Positions 45,317 to 55,004 of a stretch of 64,000 nt of DNA are shown one piece after another. The stretch is from NCBI GenBank assembly GCA_938075305.1, contig CALJGV010000007.1:1-64000 (forward strand), read 5' to 3'. This DNA is from an uncultured bacterium (lineage in GTDB: Bacteria; Planctomycetota; UBA1135; GCA-002686595). Made by a program: the position numbers and the translations under genes. Each line of letters opens with the position of its first letter. Positions within the stretch are counted from its first letter, which is position 1. The notes under the pieces were generated by a model that saw only the letters and a list, made by a program, of their open reading frames with translations, was not told the origin of the DNA and did no database searches.

Positions 45317-47419
45317 TCAGACCCCGCTCGGCTTTCCGAAGCGGCCGTACAGCTCGCTGATCGGCCCGGGCTCACCGATGACGAGGAGCCGATCCCCGCT
45401 CAGGAGGACGGTCTCCCCGCGTGGGACGAGCGTCCGGCCAGCGCGGCGGACAGCGACCACGAGGCTCTCCTCCGGGAGGCTGAGTTCCCGGACCCGGCAG
45501 CCGGCGAGCGCCTCCGCAGGGTGGCCTGGCTTGACCTCGATGGAGATGTACCGCTCGTTCCGAAGGAAGATCTCCCGCAGCTGGACCTCGTTGTCCGCGC
45601 TCAACCACTCGTCAACGAAGCGGTCCTCGTCGATCCTGCTCGCGAGCTGCGCCAGCATCCGAAGGTGCTGGCTCGGGTCCCCGGCGGGGCTCACCAGGAA
45701 GAACACGGCGTGTACGCCGTCGGTGCTCGTCTGCTGCCCGAAGACGTCGCCGCCTGCGATGGTCAGGCTCGCCCGGCTCCTGGCCAGCACCAGGAAGGGG
45801 CGGTCGAGGCCCTCCAAGTGCATGTGCGGGAGGGCGACGCCCTTCGAGACGGGGGTGGCCCCGGTCTTGGTCCCCTCGGTGAACCCCTCCACGAAGGTCT
45901 TCGCATCCGTGCCCGTCCGGGCGTGCAGCGCGCTCGCTGCGCGGCCCACGAGCAGGTCGAAGCCCTCTCCCTCAGCGAGGTCGATGACCGAGGCCGTGAC
46001 CACGACCTGGTCGAAGGGGTCGTCGTCCCGGAGCCCCTTCTGCTTCAGGATCCCCCGAAGCTCTGAGTCCAGGTCCTCGTGGCGCTGCTCGCCGAGCCGA
46101 GCGAACACGTGGAAGACGGCCCCCCGACGCTCCACTCGGCCCTTCGCGTAGGTCCAGTACCACGCGATGCCCCCTGCCACGAGGCCCAGGCTGAAGAGCG
46201 TCGGCATGAGCCCCATGGCCGCGATGAGGAAGAAGGGCGCGAAGATCCCGAAGAGCGGGAGCCAGGGATACAGGGGCGTCCGGAAGCCCGGGTCGTAGGA
46301 GCTGAGCCCGCTCTCTCGCATCACGATGACCGCGAGGCACTCGAGCGCGAAGATGAAGAGTTGGAACGAGCTCGCGAGCTTCGCGATCCCGAGAGGATCA
46401 AGGAAGAGGACGATGGCGATGACGATGCCCACGCTCAGCGCGATGGAGCGGGTCGGGGTCCCGCGAGCGCCAAGGCGCGCGAGCGACGGGGGCAGCAAAC
46501 TGTCCCCGGCCATCGCCATCGGGTAGCGCGACGCGCTGAGGATGCCGGCGTTGGCCACCGAGAAGAACGCGAGGACCGCCGCGAGGGTGATCACCGCCAT
46601 CCCCAGCTTGCCTGCGATGACCTCGGCCGCCTGGGCCATGGGCGTCTCGCTGCCGCTGAGCTCCGCCATCGGAACCACGCCGACCATCACCGACGTGGTC
46701 ACCAGGTAGATCACCACCGCCGTGAGCATGGAGAGGAAGACCGCGCGGGGGAGGGTCCGCTCCGGGTCCTTGATCTCCTCGGCCACGCTGATGACCTTGG
46801 TGACGCCCACGTAGGAGATGTAGACCGTGCCTGCGGTGGCGATGATCGCGTCCGGTCCGGCGGCAAAGAAGCCGCTGAACGCGGCGGGGTCGATCTCCGG
46901 GAGGCCGATCACGGAGAAGACCGTGAGGATGATCATCAGGCCACCCACCAGGAGGCGCTGGAACACGGCGGTCTTCTTCGCACCGAGAGCGTTCACGATG
47001 GCGAACAGCAGGGCGAAGCCGACGGCGATGGACTTCGTCAGCAGCGGGCTGGGCTCGAGGTAGAGCGAGACGTACGCGCCCAGGCCCACCAAGGCGAAGG
47101 ACGTCTTGAGGATCAGCGCCAACCAGGTGCCGATCCCGCCCACGGTGCCCGCCAGGGGTCCGAGGCTCCGGTCGAGGAAGTAGTACGTGCCGCCGGCCTT
47201 CGGCATCGCCGTGGCCAGCTCGACCTTGCAGAGGACCGCCGGGACGAGGGGGATCGCGGCGATCAGGTAGCAGAGCGTGATCGCCGCGCCCGCCTGGCCC
47301 GCAGCGATCCCCGGCAGGAGGAAGAGCCCCGCGGACAGCGTGGCTCCAGTCGCCAGGGCGTACACATCGAGCAGGCGCAGCTCCTTCGTGAGCTTCCCTG
47401 TTTCAGCGCTCTGTGCCAT
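45317..47419 (-). CDS. APC-family amino acid permease fused to PTS EIIA-like and RCK_C domains
   Basis: This 700-residue protein has about 12 membrane segments in residues 20-430, with APC motifs near the start (TGATLSAGLFLLPG). A cytoplasmic EIIA (fructose/nitrogen type) domain at about 450-610 keeps the phosphorylatable His in GVALPHMH. A TrkA-C/RCK_C domain at about 615-695 (HPAEALAGCRVRELSLPEE) is typically a small-ligand sensor. The layout suggests a transporter gated by phosphorylation state and a ligand. The substrate is unknown. Confidence 0.88.
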   Translation of the reverse strand: MAQSAETGKLTKELRLLDVYALATGATLSAGLFLLPGIAAGQAGAAITLCYLIAAIPLVPAVLCKVELATAMPKAGGTYYFLDRSLGPLAGTVGGIGTWLALILKTSFALVGLGAYVSLYLEPSPLLTKSIAVGFALLFAIVNALGAKKTAVFQRLLVGGLMIILTVFSVIGLPEIDPAAFSGFFAAGPDAIIATAGTVYISYVGVTKVISVAEEIKDPERTLPRAVFLSMLTAVVIYLVTTSVMVGVVPMAELSGSETPMAQAAEVIAGKLGMAVITLAAVLAFFSVANAGILSASRYPMAMAGDSLLPPSLARLGARGTPTRSIALSVGIVIAIVLFLDPLGIAKLASSFQLFIFALECLAVIVMRESGLSSYDPGFRTPLYPWLPLFGIFAPFFLIAAMGLMPTLFSLGLVAGGIAWYWTYAKGRVERRGAVFHVFARLGEQRHEDLDSELRGILKQKGLRDDDPFDQVVVTASVIDLAEGEGFDLLVGRAASALHARTGTDAKTFVEGFTEGTKTGATPVSKGVALPHMHLEGLDRPFLVLARSRASLTIAGGDVFGQQTSTDGVHAVFFLVSPAGDPSQHLRMLAQLASRIDEDRFVDEWLSADNEVQLREIFLRNERYISIEVKPGHPAEALAGCRVRELSLPEESLVVAVRRAGRTLVPRGETVLLSGDRLLVIGEPGPISELYGRFGKPSGV

Positions 47420-47481
47420 CGCGCACAGGGTAGCGAGTCACCCCACGTCCCCCACCATCGGAACCCGGTTCGCCGGGTCGG

Positions 47482-48372
47482 TCAGGACACAGGACAGACG
47501 AAGTCCTTGGGCTTGAAGCAGAGGATCGACTCCTCGACCTGGGGGAGCACCCGCTCCGCCACGGTCCCCACGTCAAAGCCCGGGCGCCCGCCCTTCGAGA
47601 GGCTCCCGAGGACCAGGACGTCCGGGCGCTCCTGCTCCACCTTCTCGAGGATCTGAACGTGCGGGTCCCCGCGCTCGAGGTGCAGCGTCGGGTCCACGTC
47701 CAGGACGTCCGCCTGCCGCTCGAGCGAGGCGAGCGCGCGGACCCGTGCGTCCTCCACGCGCACCGCGTAGTCCTCCTCGGAGAGGTCCGCCGCGGCCCGC
47801 TGCTCCGACCAGGTGAGGTTCCAGCCGTGGAGCAGGTGCAGCTCCCCGTCGGACTGCGCCGCCAGCCACGCGGACGCCGCGAGCGCCTCGTCGGTGACGG
47901 GCGAGAAGTCAGTGCACGCCAGCACGTGGCGGTGGTTCAGGTCGTGGTCCGGCTTGACCAGCCATACCGGCACCGGGCACTTGCGAAGCAGCTTGACCGC
48001 CGTGCTCCCGATCTGCCGCCGGCCCCGCTCGGCGACGGAGCGCTTGCCCGCGAGGACGAGCTCCGCCCCATCATCGAGGGCCGCGCGACAGAGCGCGAGC
48101 CAGGGGTAGTCCTCGACGATCCGGATCGCCGCGCTGACCCCGTCGGCCTCCACGAGTCCCCGCAGCTCCTCGAGCTCCTCCGCTGCCTTGGCGGCGAGCT
48201 CGACGGGCCCGCTGCCATCCTCCGCCCAGGCGGCGTGGAGCAACGTGACGCGCGCGCCGGTCCGCGAGGCGAGCCAGGCCGCCTGGCGTGCGGCCCGCAC
48301 CGAGCCGACGTCGGGGACGCCCGTTCGAGGGTGCAGGCTGACGCCCACGACCATGTGCTCGAGGGTATCCAA
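47482..48372 (-). CDS. Tandem universal stress protein (two UspA domains)
   Basis: This 296-residue protein has two UspA-like domains: about 1-142, ending with GSTAVKLLRKCPVPVWLVKP, and about 148-296 with DVLVLGSLSKGG and GTVAERVLPQ. The G-x9-GS/T ATP-binding pattern is visible in domain 1. TTG 48372 is used because it leaves room for the first beta strand. ATG 48354 is possible. The start lies 4 nt past the pgi stop, so the two are probably co-transcribed. Confidence 0.88.
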   Translation of the reverse strand: MDTLEHMVVGVSLHPRTGVPDVGSVRAARQAAWLASRTGARVTLLHAAWAEDGSGPVELAAKAAEELEELRGLVEADGVSAAIRIVEDYPWLALCRAALDDGAELVLAGKRSVAERGRRQIGSTAVKLLRKCPVPVWLVKPDHDLNHRHVLACTDFSPVTDEALAASAWLAAQSDGELHLLHGWNLTWSEQRAAADLSEEDYAVRVEDARVRALASLERQADVLDVDPTLHLERGDPHVQILEKVEQERPDVLVLGSLSKGGRPGFDVGTVAERVLPQVEESILCFKPKDFVCPVS

Positions 48373-48376
48373 GGGT

Positions 48377-49777
48377 TCAGACCGTCCGCCGGGGTCCGCT
48401 GAGGCTCTTCTCGATCTCCGCGCGGCGCTCCTCGTAGCCGTTCCGCCCCATCAGGGCGTACGCGGCCACCTTGCCCGCCTCGACGCCCGGCTGATCGAAG
48501 GCGTCCACTCCGTAGTGCTCTCCCATCACGGCGACCGCGAGCTCCATCAGGTAGAGGTACTGGCCGACATGGTGGGCGGTGACCGCGGGGAAGGACACGG
48601 TCACGTTCGGCCGCTGGGCGTCGGTCAGCGCGATGCGAGTCCCGTCGCGCTCCGCAGCGAAGAGCTCATTCATGGTGCGACCGCCGAGGTAGGCGAGCGC
48701 GTCATGCTCCTCGAAGGCCCTCGGGATCTCGACCGTGTGGTCCGGCCGATCGACGGAGAGGAGGGTGAACCACTTGTCGTGGGGTCCCTCCACATAGAGC
48801 TGGACCTGGCTGTGCTGATCGGTGACGCCGATGGCAGAGACCGGGGTCGGGCCCGCGAAGACCTCCTCACCATCGCGGGAGAGGCGCTTGCCGATCGACT
48901 CCGCGAGGAGCTGGGCGTACCAATCCCCCACGCAGGCGAGGCGCTGGCTGTAGGAGAAGGTCACCGACATCGGGTTCCCCTTCTTCTCCTGCATCAGGTA
49001 CTGGATGGCCGCGTAGACGAGCGCGGGGTTCTCCATGAGCGGCGCCTCGCGGCAGCGCTCATCCATGTCGGCCGCGCCGGCCAAGAGGCCTGGCACGTCG
49101 ATGCCGATCAGGGCGCTGGACACCAGGCCCACGGGGGAGAGCACGCTGAAGCGGCCGCCCACGCCGTCGGGGACGATGAAGGACTGGTAACCCTCCGACT
49201 CAACGATCGGGCGCAGCACGCCCTTCTCGGCGTCGGTGGTCACGACCATATGGCGGCGGTGCCCCTCCTTCCCCAGGGCCGCGATCAGGCGATCACGTAG
49301 CACCAGGAACTGGCTCATGGTCTCCGCCGTCGACCCGGACTTGGAGATGACGTTGAAGAGGCAGGTCTTGGGGTCCACCGTGTCCAGGAACTCGCCCACG
49401 AGGTCGGGGTCCACGTTGTCCAGCACGTAGAGCCGAGGCATGCCCGCCGGCGGCTGGATGTCGTGGAACGGGCTCGAGAGCGCCCGGTGCAGGGCGCGGT
49501 TCCCCAGGGCCGATCCGCCGATGCCCAGGACGACCACATTCTCGAACTGGCCCTGCACCGAGGCCGCGTAGTCCATGACGTCCTGTTGGACGGCGGACTG
49601 GTGGGGCAGGTCCAGCCAGCGCAGGTCCTGGTCCCGCCGGGCCTGGACGGCGGCGAGCGCGGCCGCGGAGCGCTCGGAGAGCGCCTCGAGGTCAGCTAAC
49701 TCGAGGCCGTGCTCGGGGCCGATGGCGTCGGAGAGGACGTTCGTGTAGTCGAGAGTGAGGCGGTCCAAGGGGGTCAC
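48377..49777 (-). CDS. pgi: Glucose-6-phosphate isomerase
   Basis: This 466-residue enzyme starts with GTG at 49777 and interconverts glucose-6-phosphate and fructose-6-phosphate. Sugar-phosphate binding is seen in VVLGIGGSALGNRAL and NVISKSGSTAETM. Other family segments are GGRFSVLSPVGL and QQ-less DQHSQVQLYVEGP. It is shorter than the E. coli type and fits the bacterial branch of about 450 residues. It is followed closely by the universal stress protein gene. Confidence 0.96.
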   Translation of the reverse strand: MTPLDRLTLDYTNVLSDAIGPEHGLELADLEALSERSAAALAAVQARRDQDLRWLDLPHQSAVQQDVMDYAASVQGQFENVVVLGIGGSALGNRALHRALSSPFHDIQPPAGMPRLYVLDNVDPDLVGEFLDTVDPKTCLFNVISKSGSTAETMSQFLVLRDRLIAALGKEGHRRHMVVTTDAEKGVLRPIVESEGYQSFIVPDGVGGRFSVLSPVGLVSSALIGIDVPGLLAGAADMDERCREAPLMENPALVYAAIQYLMQEKKGNPMSVTFSYSQRLACVGDWYAQLLAESIGKRLSRDGEEVFAGPTPVSAIGVTDQHSQVQLYVEGPHDKWFTLLSVDRPDHTVEIPRAFEEHDALAYLGGRTMNELFAAERDGTRIALTDAQRPNVTVSFPAVTAHHVGQYLYLMELAVAVMGEHYGVDAFDQPGVEAGKVAAYALMGRNGYEERRAEIEKSLSGPRRTV

Positions 49778-49933
49778 CTGGGGGGGAAGGGCGGCAAGGA
49801 GTGAGGCCGAGAGGGTACCCGCGCGCCGTCACCAGGGGACCCTCCGCCCGGGCGAGAGTCTCCTCACGCCCCCGGAAGGGCCCCGGGGCGTCAGCACGTC
49901 GCAGCCGGCCGCCAGGAGGCTGCCACGGCCCCG

Positions 49934-50635
49934 TCAGCCGTCCCGCTGCGCCCCGAGGAACAGGGACAGGTAGTAGGCCAGCGTCGCCACCGCGGAGATG
50001 GCGCCCGCGACGTAGGTCATCGCCGCTGCCCCGAGGACGCGATCCACGCCATGCCGCTCCGCGTCCGTTCGCGCGATGCCAGCCTCCGCCAGCACCAGCT
50101 TGGCCCGGTTGGAGGCATCGAACTCCACCGGGAGCGTCACGAGTTGGAAGAGGACCGTGACCGAGAGGAGCCCGATCCCCGCGGCCATGAGCAGGCCGCC
50201 CAGTGCGGTCGCCTGCATGAAGAGGCCCAGGATCAGCGGCAGGGTCCAGAAGCGTGAGCCGAACTGGACGGCGGGGACCAGCGCCGAGCGCATGCCCAGC
50301 CAGTGGTAACCCTTCGCGTCCTGGATCGCGTGACCAGCTTCGTGGGCTCCCACGGCGATGGCCGAGACCGACCGCCCGTCGTAGACCTCGGGGGAGAGCC
50401 GGAGGGTCTTGGTCCGGGGGTCGTAATGATCAGAGAGGAAGCCACTCGCGCGCTCGATCGTCACCACAGCCCCCCCGGCCCGCGCCACAGCGGCCGCCGC
50501 CTGGGCGCCCGACATGCCGCTGCTTACGCCAACCTGGGCGTACTCGTTGAAGATGGACTTGACCCGCGAGTTGGCCCAGAAGCCGAGCAACAAACAGGGG
50601 CCAAGAATGAGCCAGTAGACGGGGTCGAAGAGCAT
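49934..50635 (-). CDS. Membrane zinc metallopeptidase, YugP-like
   Basis: From ATG 50635 the protein has 233 residues. The frame extends upstream, but the membrane segment starting MLFDPVYWLILGP fits this start. AVGAHEAGHAIQD is the HExxH-type zinc site. Hydrophobic segments at about 125-175 and 205-228 anchor it. It matches the Zn_peptidase_2 family (PF04298), whose substrate is not known. Confidence 0.93.
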   Translation of the reverse strand: MLFDPVYWLILGPCLLLGFWANSRVKSIFNEYAQVGVSSGMSGAQAAAAVARAGGAVVTIERASGFLSDHYDPRTKTLRLSPEVYDGRSVSAIAVGAHEAGHAIQDAKGYHWLGMRSALVPAVQFGSRFWTLPLILGLFMQATALGGLLMAAGIGLLSVTVLFQLVTLPVEFDASNRAKLVLAEAGIARTDAERHGVDRVLGAAAMTYVAGAISAVATLAYYLSLFLGAQRDG

Positions 50636-50744
50636 GGTTCCGGTGGGTCCTCCCTCCCTTATAGGCCGGGAGCCCGCGGGGATTCCAGAGCCGCCTACCA
50701 GACCCCCCGCCTGACTCCGGGGAGGGTCTACAATCGAGGGGGTC

Positions 50745-51911
50745 ATGAGCCTCCACTTCGACTGCAACGCCACCACGGCCGCCTCGGAACCCGTGATCCA
50801 GGCCATGCTCCCCTGGCTCGGCCGACCGGGCGCGAATCCGTCCGCCGCTCACGAGGCAGGCCGCGAGGCCGCCCGCGCCGTGCGCCTCGGGCGGGAGGCC
50901 GTGGCCGCCCTCATCGGTGCGCGAACCCCCTCCACCATCGTTTTCACCTCCTGCGGTTCGGAGAGCACGTCGCTGGCGTTCCACAGCGCGGCCGTGGCGA
51001 CCCCGGGGCGACCCACCGTCATCTCCACGGCGGAGCACAGCGCCACGCGCAAGTGCGCCGAGCGCGCTGGAGGGGTGGTGGAAGTTGCGGTGGACCGGAC
51101 CGGCGCGTTGGACCAGGACGCCGTGATGGCGGCCATCGCCGAGGGGCCAGCCTTGGTCTCGCTCATCCTCCTCAACAACGAGACCGGGGTCATCAGCGAT
51201 CTCGGGGCCATCGGCGCCGCCTGCCGGGAGCGCGGCATCCTCTTCCACGTGGACGCCGTGCAGGCCCCGGGCAAGATGGTCATCGACGTGGAGCAGCTGG
51301 GCTGCGACTACCTCGGCCTCTCGGCCCACAAGTTCCATGGGCCCCGGGGAATCGGTGCGCTCTACGTGCGCGAGGGCGCGCCCATCACTCCCCTCCTGGC
51401 AGGTGGCCCCCAGGAGGATGGTCGGCGCGCCGGGACCGAGAACGTCCCCGGGATCGTCGGTATGGGTGTCGCCGCGGAGCGCGCGGCCGCGCTCGCAGCC
51501 TCCGAAGAGGCCCAGGCGGAGATCGCTTCGCGCCGGGACCGACTCGAAGGTCTTGTGGTGGAGAATTGCCCGGGGACCGTGGTGCACGGCGACCCCGCCC
51601 GACGCGCCTCCAACACCACCAACCTGGGCTTCGACCTCGCGGGCACGGGGCTGGACGCCGCCGCGCTCCTTGGCGTGCTCAACGCCCAGGGCGTCGAGGT
51701 CAGCGCCGGTTCGGCCTGCAACGCGACCCAGGCCGCTCCGTCCCCCGTCCTGCTGGCCATGGGCGTCAATGCGGACCTCGCGGCGTCCTCCCTGCGGTTC
51801 TCACTGGCTCACCAAGGGACACCAGACAGTTCGACGCAGGACGACGTGGAGCGTGGGGCAGCGGCCGTCTGCGAGGCCTACGCGACCCTCTCCATGCTCG
51901 CGGCGGACTGA
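50745..51911 (+). CDS. Cysteine desulfurase, NifS/IscS family
   Basis: This 388-residue PLP enzyme mobilises sulfur from cysteine for Fe-S clusters and thio-modification. The PLP Lys is K196 (SAHKFHGPRGIGAL). The catalytic Cys is C325 in SAGSACNAT. RAGTENVPGIVG is characteristic. No scaffold gene (iscU or nifU) is adjacent, so it may serve as the general desulfurase. Confidence 0.95.
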   Translation: MSLHFDCNATTAASEPVIQAMLPWLGRPGANPSAAHEAGREAARAVRLGREAVAALIGARTPSTIVFTSCGSESTSLAFHSAAVATPGRPTVISTAEHSATRKCAERAGGVVEVAVDRTGALDQDAVMAAIAEGPALVSLILLNNETGVISDLGAIGAACRERGILFHVDAVQAPGKMVIDVEQLGCDYLGLSAHKFHGPRGIGALYVREGAPITPLLAGGPQEDGRRAGTENVPGIVGMGVAAERAAALAASEEAQAEIASRRDRLEGLVVENCPGTVVHGDPARRASNTTNLGFDLAGTGLDAAALLGVLNAQGVEVSAGSACNATQAAPSPVLLAMGVNADLAASSLRFSLAHQGTPDSSTQDDVERGAAAVCEAYATLSMLAAD

Positions 51912-52006
51912 TCTCCCTCGCATGGAATGCGAATCGGAAGACGGAATCTGACCCGAGAGACAAGCACGGGTACCCTTCCGGCCGATAGCGCCCTTGGACT
52001 CGGACC

Positions 52007-52552
52007 ATGCCCTCCCCGAAGAAGACCTACACGACCAGCGTCTCCGGCTTCCTGTCGCCCCGCCACGTCCTCAGCGATGAGGAAGGAGCCGAGGTCGGGA
52101 CCCTTCAGGTGTCTCGAAATCGCCTCGGGCTGATTGTGGGCGCCACCTGGCGTCCTCTGAAGGGCGAGGTGGTCGAGATCCGGCGTGACCCTGGGCTCCT
52201 CCGGGCGCAGTTCGCCTGCTGGACCGAGGCCCGTGAATGGCTCGGATCCACGATTCGCCCCGGGTTCATGCGGCGGACGATCGAGATGTGGACCGGGGGC
52301 AAGCCCCTGCGGCTGGTCCCGACCCTGGGCTTCGAGCGAGGGTGGCGCGTCGTCGGCACCAAGTCGGGCCTGGTCGCTGAGACGAAGCACGGGTTCTTGA
52401 GCCGCGGTGCCACGCTCTGCACCTACCGCAAGATCGACCTCGAGCTCCTGATCTTCGCCTACTTCATCGGCGGCATCGCGCTCTGGGAGAGTGCCCTGCC
52501 CACCTCCCTCGAGTCCGTGGACCGGGCCGCCCCCACGGCCGCGCGCGGCTGA
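52007..52552 (+). CDS. Hypothetical protein, possibly LURP-one-like
   Basis: This 181-residue protein from ATG 52007 has alternating short strands (GTLQVSRNRLGLIVGATWRP) and a hydrophobic C-terminal segment (LELLIFAYFIGGIALWE, about 145-161). The strand-rich layout with one buried or membrane helix recalls LURP-one/scramblase-like proteins, but similarity by eye is weak. I do not recognise a catalytic motif. No operon partner is evident. Confidence 0.5.
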   Translation: MPSPKKTYTTSVSGFLSPRHVLSDEEGAEVGTLQVSRNRLGLIVGATWRPLKGEVVEIRRDPGLLRAQFACWTEAREWLGSTIRPGFMRRTIEMWTGGKPLRLVPTLGFERGWRVVGTKSGLVAETKHGFLSRGATLCTYRKIDLELLIFAYFIGGIALWESALPTSLESVDRAAPTAARG

Positions 52553-52867
52553 GCGCCCAGGGGCCCCTCGGGCGCGCCTGAATCGAGCGGTGCGCCTCCC
52601 CAAATGGCCCCTGCTCGACCCCTGAGCTAGGAAGAGGGAAATAGTCGCGGATTCCCGGCCCGCCGATTCCGGCCGCTCTTATCTGCGCTGGTCCCGACAG
52701 CCGATAGAAGCCTCAGCGCGCGCAACGTCCGTCGCCAACCCATTCCGAGCCCGCACCAACATTCTTGGAGGGTCCCGGGAAGAACCCGCACCGACACAAC
52801 GTCTGTTCGACCCGTGAGGGGTGTCTGCCCCTCCACAGACGCCTCCAAGGCCCTCCGCTCCGCCCAA
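52553..52867. other. 315-bp intergenic stretch with two small hairpins
   Basis: GCGCCC (52553-52558) pairs with GGGCGC (52570-52575) right after the upstream stop and may be a weak terminator. GTCTG (52823-52827) pairs with CAGAC (52836-52840), 27 nt before the next start. No T-tracts follow. I see no gene and no reliable promoter. Confidence 0.4.
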
Positions 52868-54856
52868 ATGAAGTTCCTCATCGCTCTCATCACCCTGGTG
52901 CTCGTCGCCGCAGGGCTGTTCTTCGCCGTGTTCGCTGTCTCCCCCGCGGAGGACGGCGGTGCAGACGCGACGGTGGAGGTCGTCAAGAAGGACGCCCCGT
53001 CCGGCCAGGACAGCATGTCGGGCAACCTCGTGGGCGTGGGAGACGCGGGCGGCCGTGAGATCGGCGATATCGGGACCGTCCCGACCACCGTGGGCGATGA
53101 CGAGCTCGCGTCCGTCGCGCTCGGCACGGGGATCCTCCGCGGAGAGGTCGTCGACCCCGAAGGCAAGCCGGTGGGCGGCGCCCAGGTCACGCTCACGCGC
53201 TTCGGCTCGGAGTCCTTCTTCCTGGCCGACCCGGACCCCTCGAAGGACGTCAACACGCTCACGGGCTCGGATGGCACCTTCGAGTTCGACGGCGTACCGG
53301 TCTTCTCGGACTACGCGCTGATCGCGACCATGACGGGTTACACCCGCACAGAGGTCCCCTCCATCGTCGTACAGGACGGCAAGGTCACGGAGGTCCCGGC
53401 CATCACGCTCGGGACCGGCGTCGTGGTGCGCGGCCGCGTCACGGACTCCGGCGGCAACTTCGTCAGCGGCGCCAAGCTGGTCCTGTCCCAGAGCGTGTTC
53501 AACGTGCGCGTGGCCGACGCGAACCAGACCGACGGCGCCGTCGAGGTCGAGTCGGACGAGAGCGGGCTGTTCCAGTTCAACAACGTCGCCCCGGGCGCCA
53601 ACTACGCCATGCGTATCTCCGCGGACGGATACGGCTCGATCACCGAGCTCGGGATCCCGGTCCTGGAGGACAAGGACACCGAGAAGGACTTTGTCCTCGA
53701 GGTCGCGTCGCTCATCGCCGGCACAGTGATCGCCGCGGATACCGGAGAGGCGATCCCCGGGGTCACGATCGAGGCGTACTCGGTCAACAACGTGAAGGCG
53801 CGCTCCGCGACCACGTCCAAGACTGGCGAGACCGGTGAGTTTGAGATCGCGGACATCAACCCCGGCCCCTACCAACTAGTGGCCCGCCACCCGCGTTACA
53901 AGCCGGAGGCCCGCACCCGGGTCGACTCGGGCGAGATGGATGTGTCCATCACCCTCCAGCCGCTCCCGATGGTCTCGGGCCAGGTCGTCGACCTTGCCAG
54001 CGGCAAACCCCTCGACCGCTTCGAGGTCCAGCTTCGCCAGTCCATCGCGAACAGCGAGGGCCTCTCGTCCGCGGTGCCCGGCACGAGGACCCGCTTCGAG
54101 AACACCGGCGGCCGGTTCGAGATCCTCGCCCCCAAGTCCGGCGAGTTCATCGTCGAGGCGATCGCATCGCGGTACGCGGAGACCAACTCGGACCCCTTCC
54201 AGGTGCAGACCGGGACGGACTTCTCGGGCGTCGTGATCCGCATGACGCGCGGCGGGAGCATCGCCGGGACGGTCCTCGGCGAGAACGGCCAGCCCCTGGA
54301 GGGCGCCGTTATCGAGACCCGAGACAAGGAGTGGTCGGACGACCTCTTCTGGCAGTCCCTCGGCGCGGCCGCCCCCGGCAACGCCACGGAGACCTCCGCC
54401 AAGTCCGGGGCGGACGGGACCTACAAGCTCACGGCCCTGACGCCCGCCAACTACCAGCTGGTGGTCCGGCACCGCGACTACGCGGTCAAGTACGTGAAGG
54501 ACCTGATCGTCGCCGAGGGGCAGGAGTTCGCTGCCCCGTCCATTCAGCTGGAGAAGGGCGCCGTGGTGGCGGGCATGGTCCTCGGCCCGAACGGCTCCCC
54601 CATGGCCGGCGCCGTCGTGAAGATGTACCCCACCTCGGCGGGAGGTAGCCAGCACACGGCCTCGACCAACCCCCAGGGGGAATTCTCGGTGAAGAACATC
54701 CGCGCTGGCTCCTACAAGATCCACGCCACTCGGGCCCGCAAGGGCGGGGACAGCCCCTTCCAGGAAAACAGCGACCTCAAGCGCACCCAGCGCACGATCA
54801 CGGTGCAGAACGGTCAGGTCCTCTCGGGCCTCGACTTCAAGCTCACCGATCGCTGA
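52868..54856 (+). CDS. Membrane-anchored protein with repeated carboxypeptidase-regulatory-like domains
   Basis: From ATG 52868 (MKFLIALITLVL) the 662-residue protein has an N-terminal membrane anchor or signal (about 3-25). It is followed by at least six beta-sandwich repeats of the carboxypeptidase-regulatory-like type. Repeat hallmarks are the phrases GEVVDPEGKPVGGAQV, GRVTDSGGNFVSGAKL, GTVIAADTGEAIPGVTI, GQVVDLASGKPLDRF, GTVLGENGQPLEGAVI and GMVLGPNGSPMAGAVV. There is no protease domain. It is likely a surface or periplasmic adhesion or scaffold protein. A strong terminator follows. Confidence 0.88.
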   Translation: MKFLIALITLVLVAAGLFFAVFAVSPAEDGGADATVEVVKKDAPSGQDSMSGNLVGVGDAGGREIGDIGTVPTTVGDDELASVALGTGILRGEVVDPEGKPVGGAQVTLTRFGSESFFLADPDPSKDVNTLTGSDGTFEFDGVPVFSDYALIATMTGYTRTEVPSIVVQDGKVTEVPAITLGTGVVVRGRVTDSGGNFVSGAKLVLSQSVFNVRVADANQTDGAVEVESDESGLFQFNNVAPGANYAMRISADGYGSITELGIPVLEDKDTEKDFVLEVASLIAGTVIAADTGEAIPGVTIEAYSVNNVKARSATTSKTGETGEFEIADINPGPYQLVARHPRYKPEARTRVDSGEMDVSITLQPLPMVSGQVVDLASGKPLDRFEVQLRQSIANSEGLSSAVPGTRTRFENTGGRFEILAPKSGEFIVEAIASRYAETNSDPFQVQTGTDFSGVVIRMTRGGSIAGTVLGENGQPLEGAVIETRDKEWSDDLFWQSLGAAAPGNATETSAKSGADGTYKLTALTPANYQLVVRHRDYAVKYVKDLIVAEGQEFAAPSIQLEKGAVVAGMVLGPNGSPMAGAVVKMYPTSAGGSQHTASTNPQGEFSVKNIRAGSYKIHATRARKGGDSPFQENSDLKRTQRTITVQNGQVLSGLDFKLTDR

Positions 54857-54880
54857 GCCCGACGCATCCGGCCCCCCGAG

Positions 54881-54927
54881 GGGAGGCACCGCGCGCCCAG
54901 GGACGGCGCCGCGGGGCCTCCCTTTCT
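54881..54927 (+). terminator. Intrinsic terminator after the beta-repeat protein
   Basis: GGGAGGC (54881-54887) pairs with GCCTCCC (54916-54922), and most of the interior (CCGCG..GGCG type pairs) also folds back. The stem is followed by TTTCTC. It lies 24 nt after the stop codon. Confidence 0.75.
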
Positions 54928-55004
54928 CGTGGGCCCCGCGCTGACCGGGCCGTCCTACGGTCCGCGGGTGTGCAAGATGGCTCGCTAGCTGCTTCAATGG
55001 GGCA

